This document shows positions 63,813-64,000 of a DNA stretch of 64,000 nucleotides, piece after piece (the first letter of the stretch is position 1; each line of letters starts with the position of its first letter). The notes below the pieces were generated by a model, which saw only the letters and a program-made list of their open reading frames with translations, had not been told where the DNA came from and searched no databases. This DNA comes from Balneolaceae bacterium (lineage in GTDB: Bacteria; Bacteroidota; Rhodothermia; Balneolales; Balneolaceae): NCBI GenBank assembly GCA_007134695.1, contig SLKI01000008.1, forward strand, positions 186,001 to 250,000, read 5' to 3'. A program made the translations under genes and the position numbers.

Positions 63813-64000
63813 CAGGGACTCAGTTTTGGATTGACCAGCGAAGTATCCGGCAGAAATTTCAGATAGGGAGTGAATTCCATTACAATATCTCCGGAGTCAT
63901 CCGGTGCAAATTTCCCCCTGACCCGGTATATGACAAGTGCCCGGTCATCTGTATAGTTGCCAAAAAAGTGCCGGACAGACTGAACCCTCCGTGGTGACCA
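63812..64000 (-). CDS. Partner protein C of HTTM pair (partial, 5' end outside window)
   Basis: C-terminal 62 codons of a protein homologous to partner A: WSPRR for WTPAR at the start of the shared stretch, a strand-rich middle, and LKFLPDTSLVNPKLSP versus LKLRADTVLTNPFLP at the end. The stop (63812-63814) overlaps the HTTM C ATG by one base. The N-terminal helix and WP motif would lie beyond the window. Confidence 0.7.
   Translation of the reverse strand, partial: WSPRRVQSVRHFFGNYTDDRALVIYRVRGKFAPDDSGDIVMEFTPYLKFLPDTSLVNPKLSP

Overview
The window reads as a chromosomal segment of a Gram-negative, moderate-GC bacterium, most likely from the Bacteroidota/Rhodothermota/Balneolota assemblage. 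This placement is inferred from gene content, gene order and protein sequence style, and no marker tree was possible. Supporting signs are an LpxH-type phosphoesterase, an LPP20-type lipoprotein, few Shine-Dalgarno sequences, many weak (TTG/GTG) starts, a fab-rnc cluster, a complex I operon ending at nuoH, and a UPF0182 membrane protein. Most of the window is ordinary core genome. No rRNA, tRNA, IS element, prophage or CRISPR array was recognised.

Layout. 1-5.3 kb (minus): recC-recB, with recB cut by the window edge. 5.6-7.4 kb (plus): acyl-CoA thioesterase, a small HPt-like protein and galE. 7.5-10 kb: M42 aminopeptidase (minus) and an HD phosphohydrolase (plus). 10-13.7 kb (minus): a HisKA-receiver protein with no kinase ATPase domain, then folA, thyA and mgtE. 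13.9-22.7 kb (minus): pgi, deoxynucleoside kinase, DUF177, rpmF, plsX, fabH, fabD, fabG, acpP, fabF and rnc, a compact fatty-acid/phospholipid cluster. 22.9-27 kb (plus): polyprenyl synthase, lpxH-like gene and class A PBP. 27.1-37.2 kb (plus): nuoABCDEFGH followed directly by a UPF0182 gene where nuoI-N would be expected. 37.2-40.9 kb (plus): mtaB, a family 4-like uracil-DNA glycosylase and dnaB.

41-47.9 kb (minus) holds the most unusual part. A DUF3524/QTMAN-type tRNA-queuosine mannosyltransferase homologue is followed by a three-gene group: a putative sigma-70-region-2-like protein, a putative anti-sigma-like protein, and a membrane-anchored protein with a Lon-type (S16) Ser-Lys protease-like domain but no AAA+ module. 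The composition recalls the CalpS/CalpT/CalpL triad of some type III CRISPR systems, but here without cas genes, CRISPR array or SAVED sensor. Its AT-rich upstream region carries a 24-bp-period direct repeat and a long inverted repeat. mutL and a small membrane protein lie upstream.

48-54.8 kb: icd (plus), a 22-bp tandem repeat starting on its stop codon, then LPP20 lipoprotein, HtrA protease, recO and an MMPL/RND transporter (minus). 55-64 kb is an accessory envelope region: three HTTM-type (vitamin-K-carboxylase-like) membrane proteins, each beside a small one-TM partner protein, mixed with a membrane methyltransferase, a double glycosyltransferase fusion and a flippase-like membrane protein. 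Two of the HTTM/partner pairs are clear paralogues. Short tandem repeats recur in several intergenic gaps.
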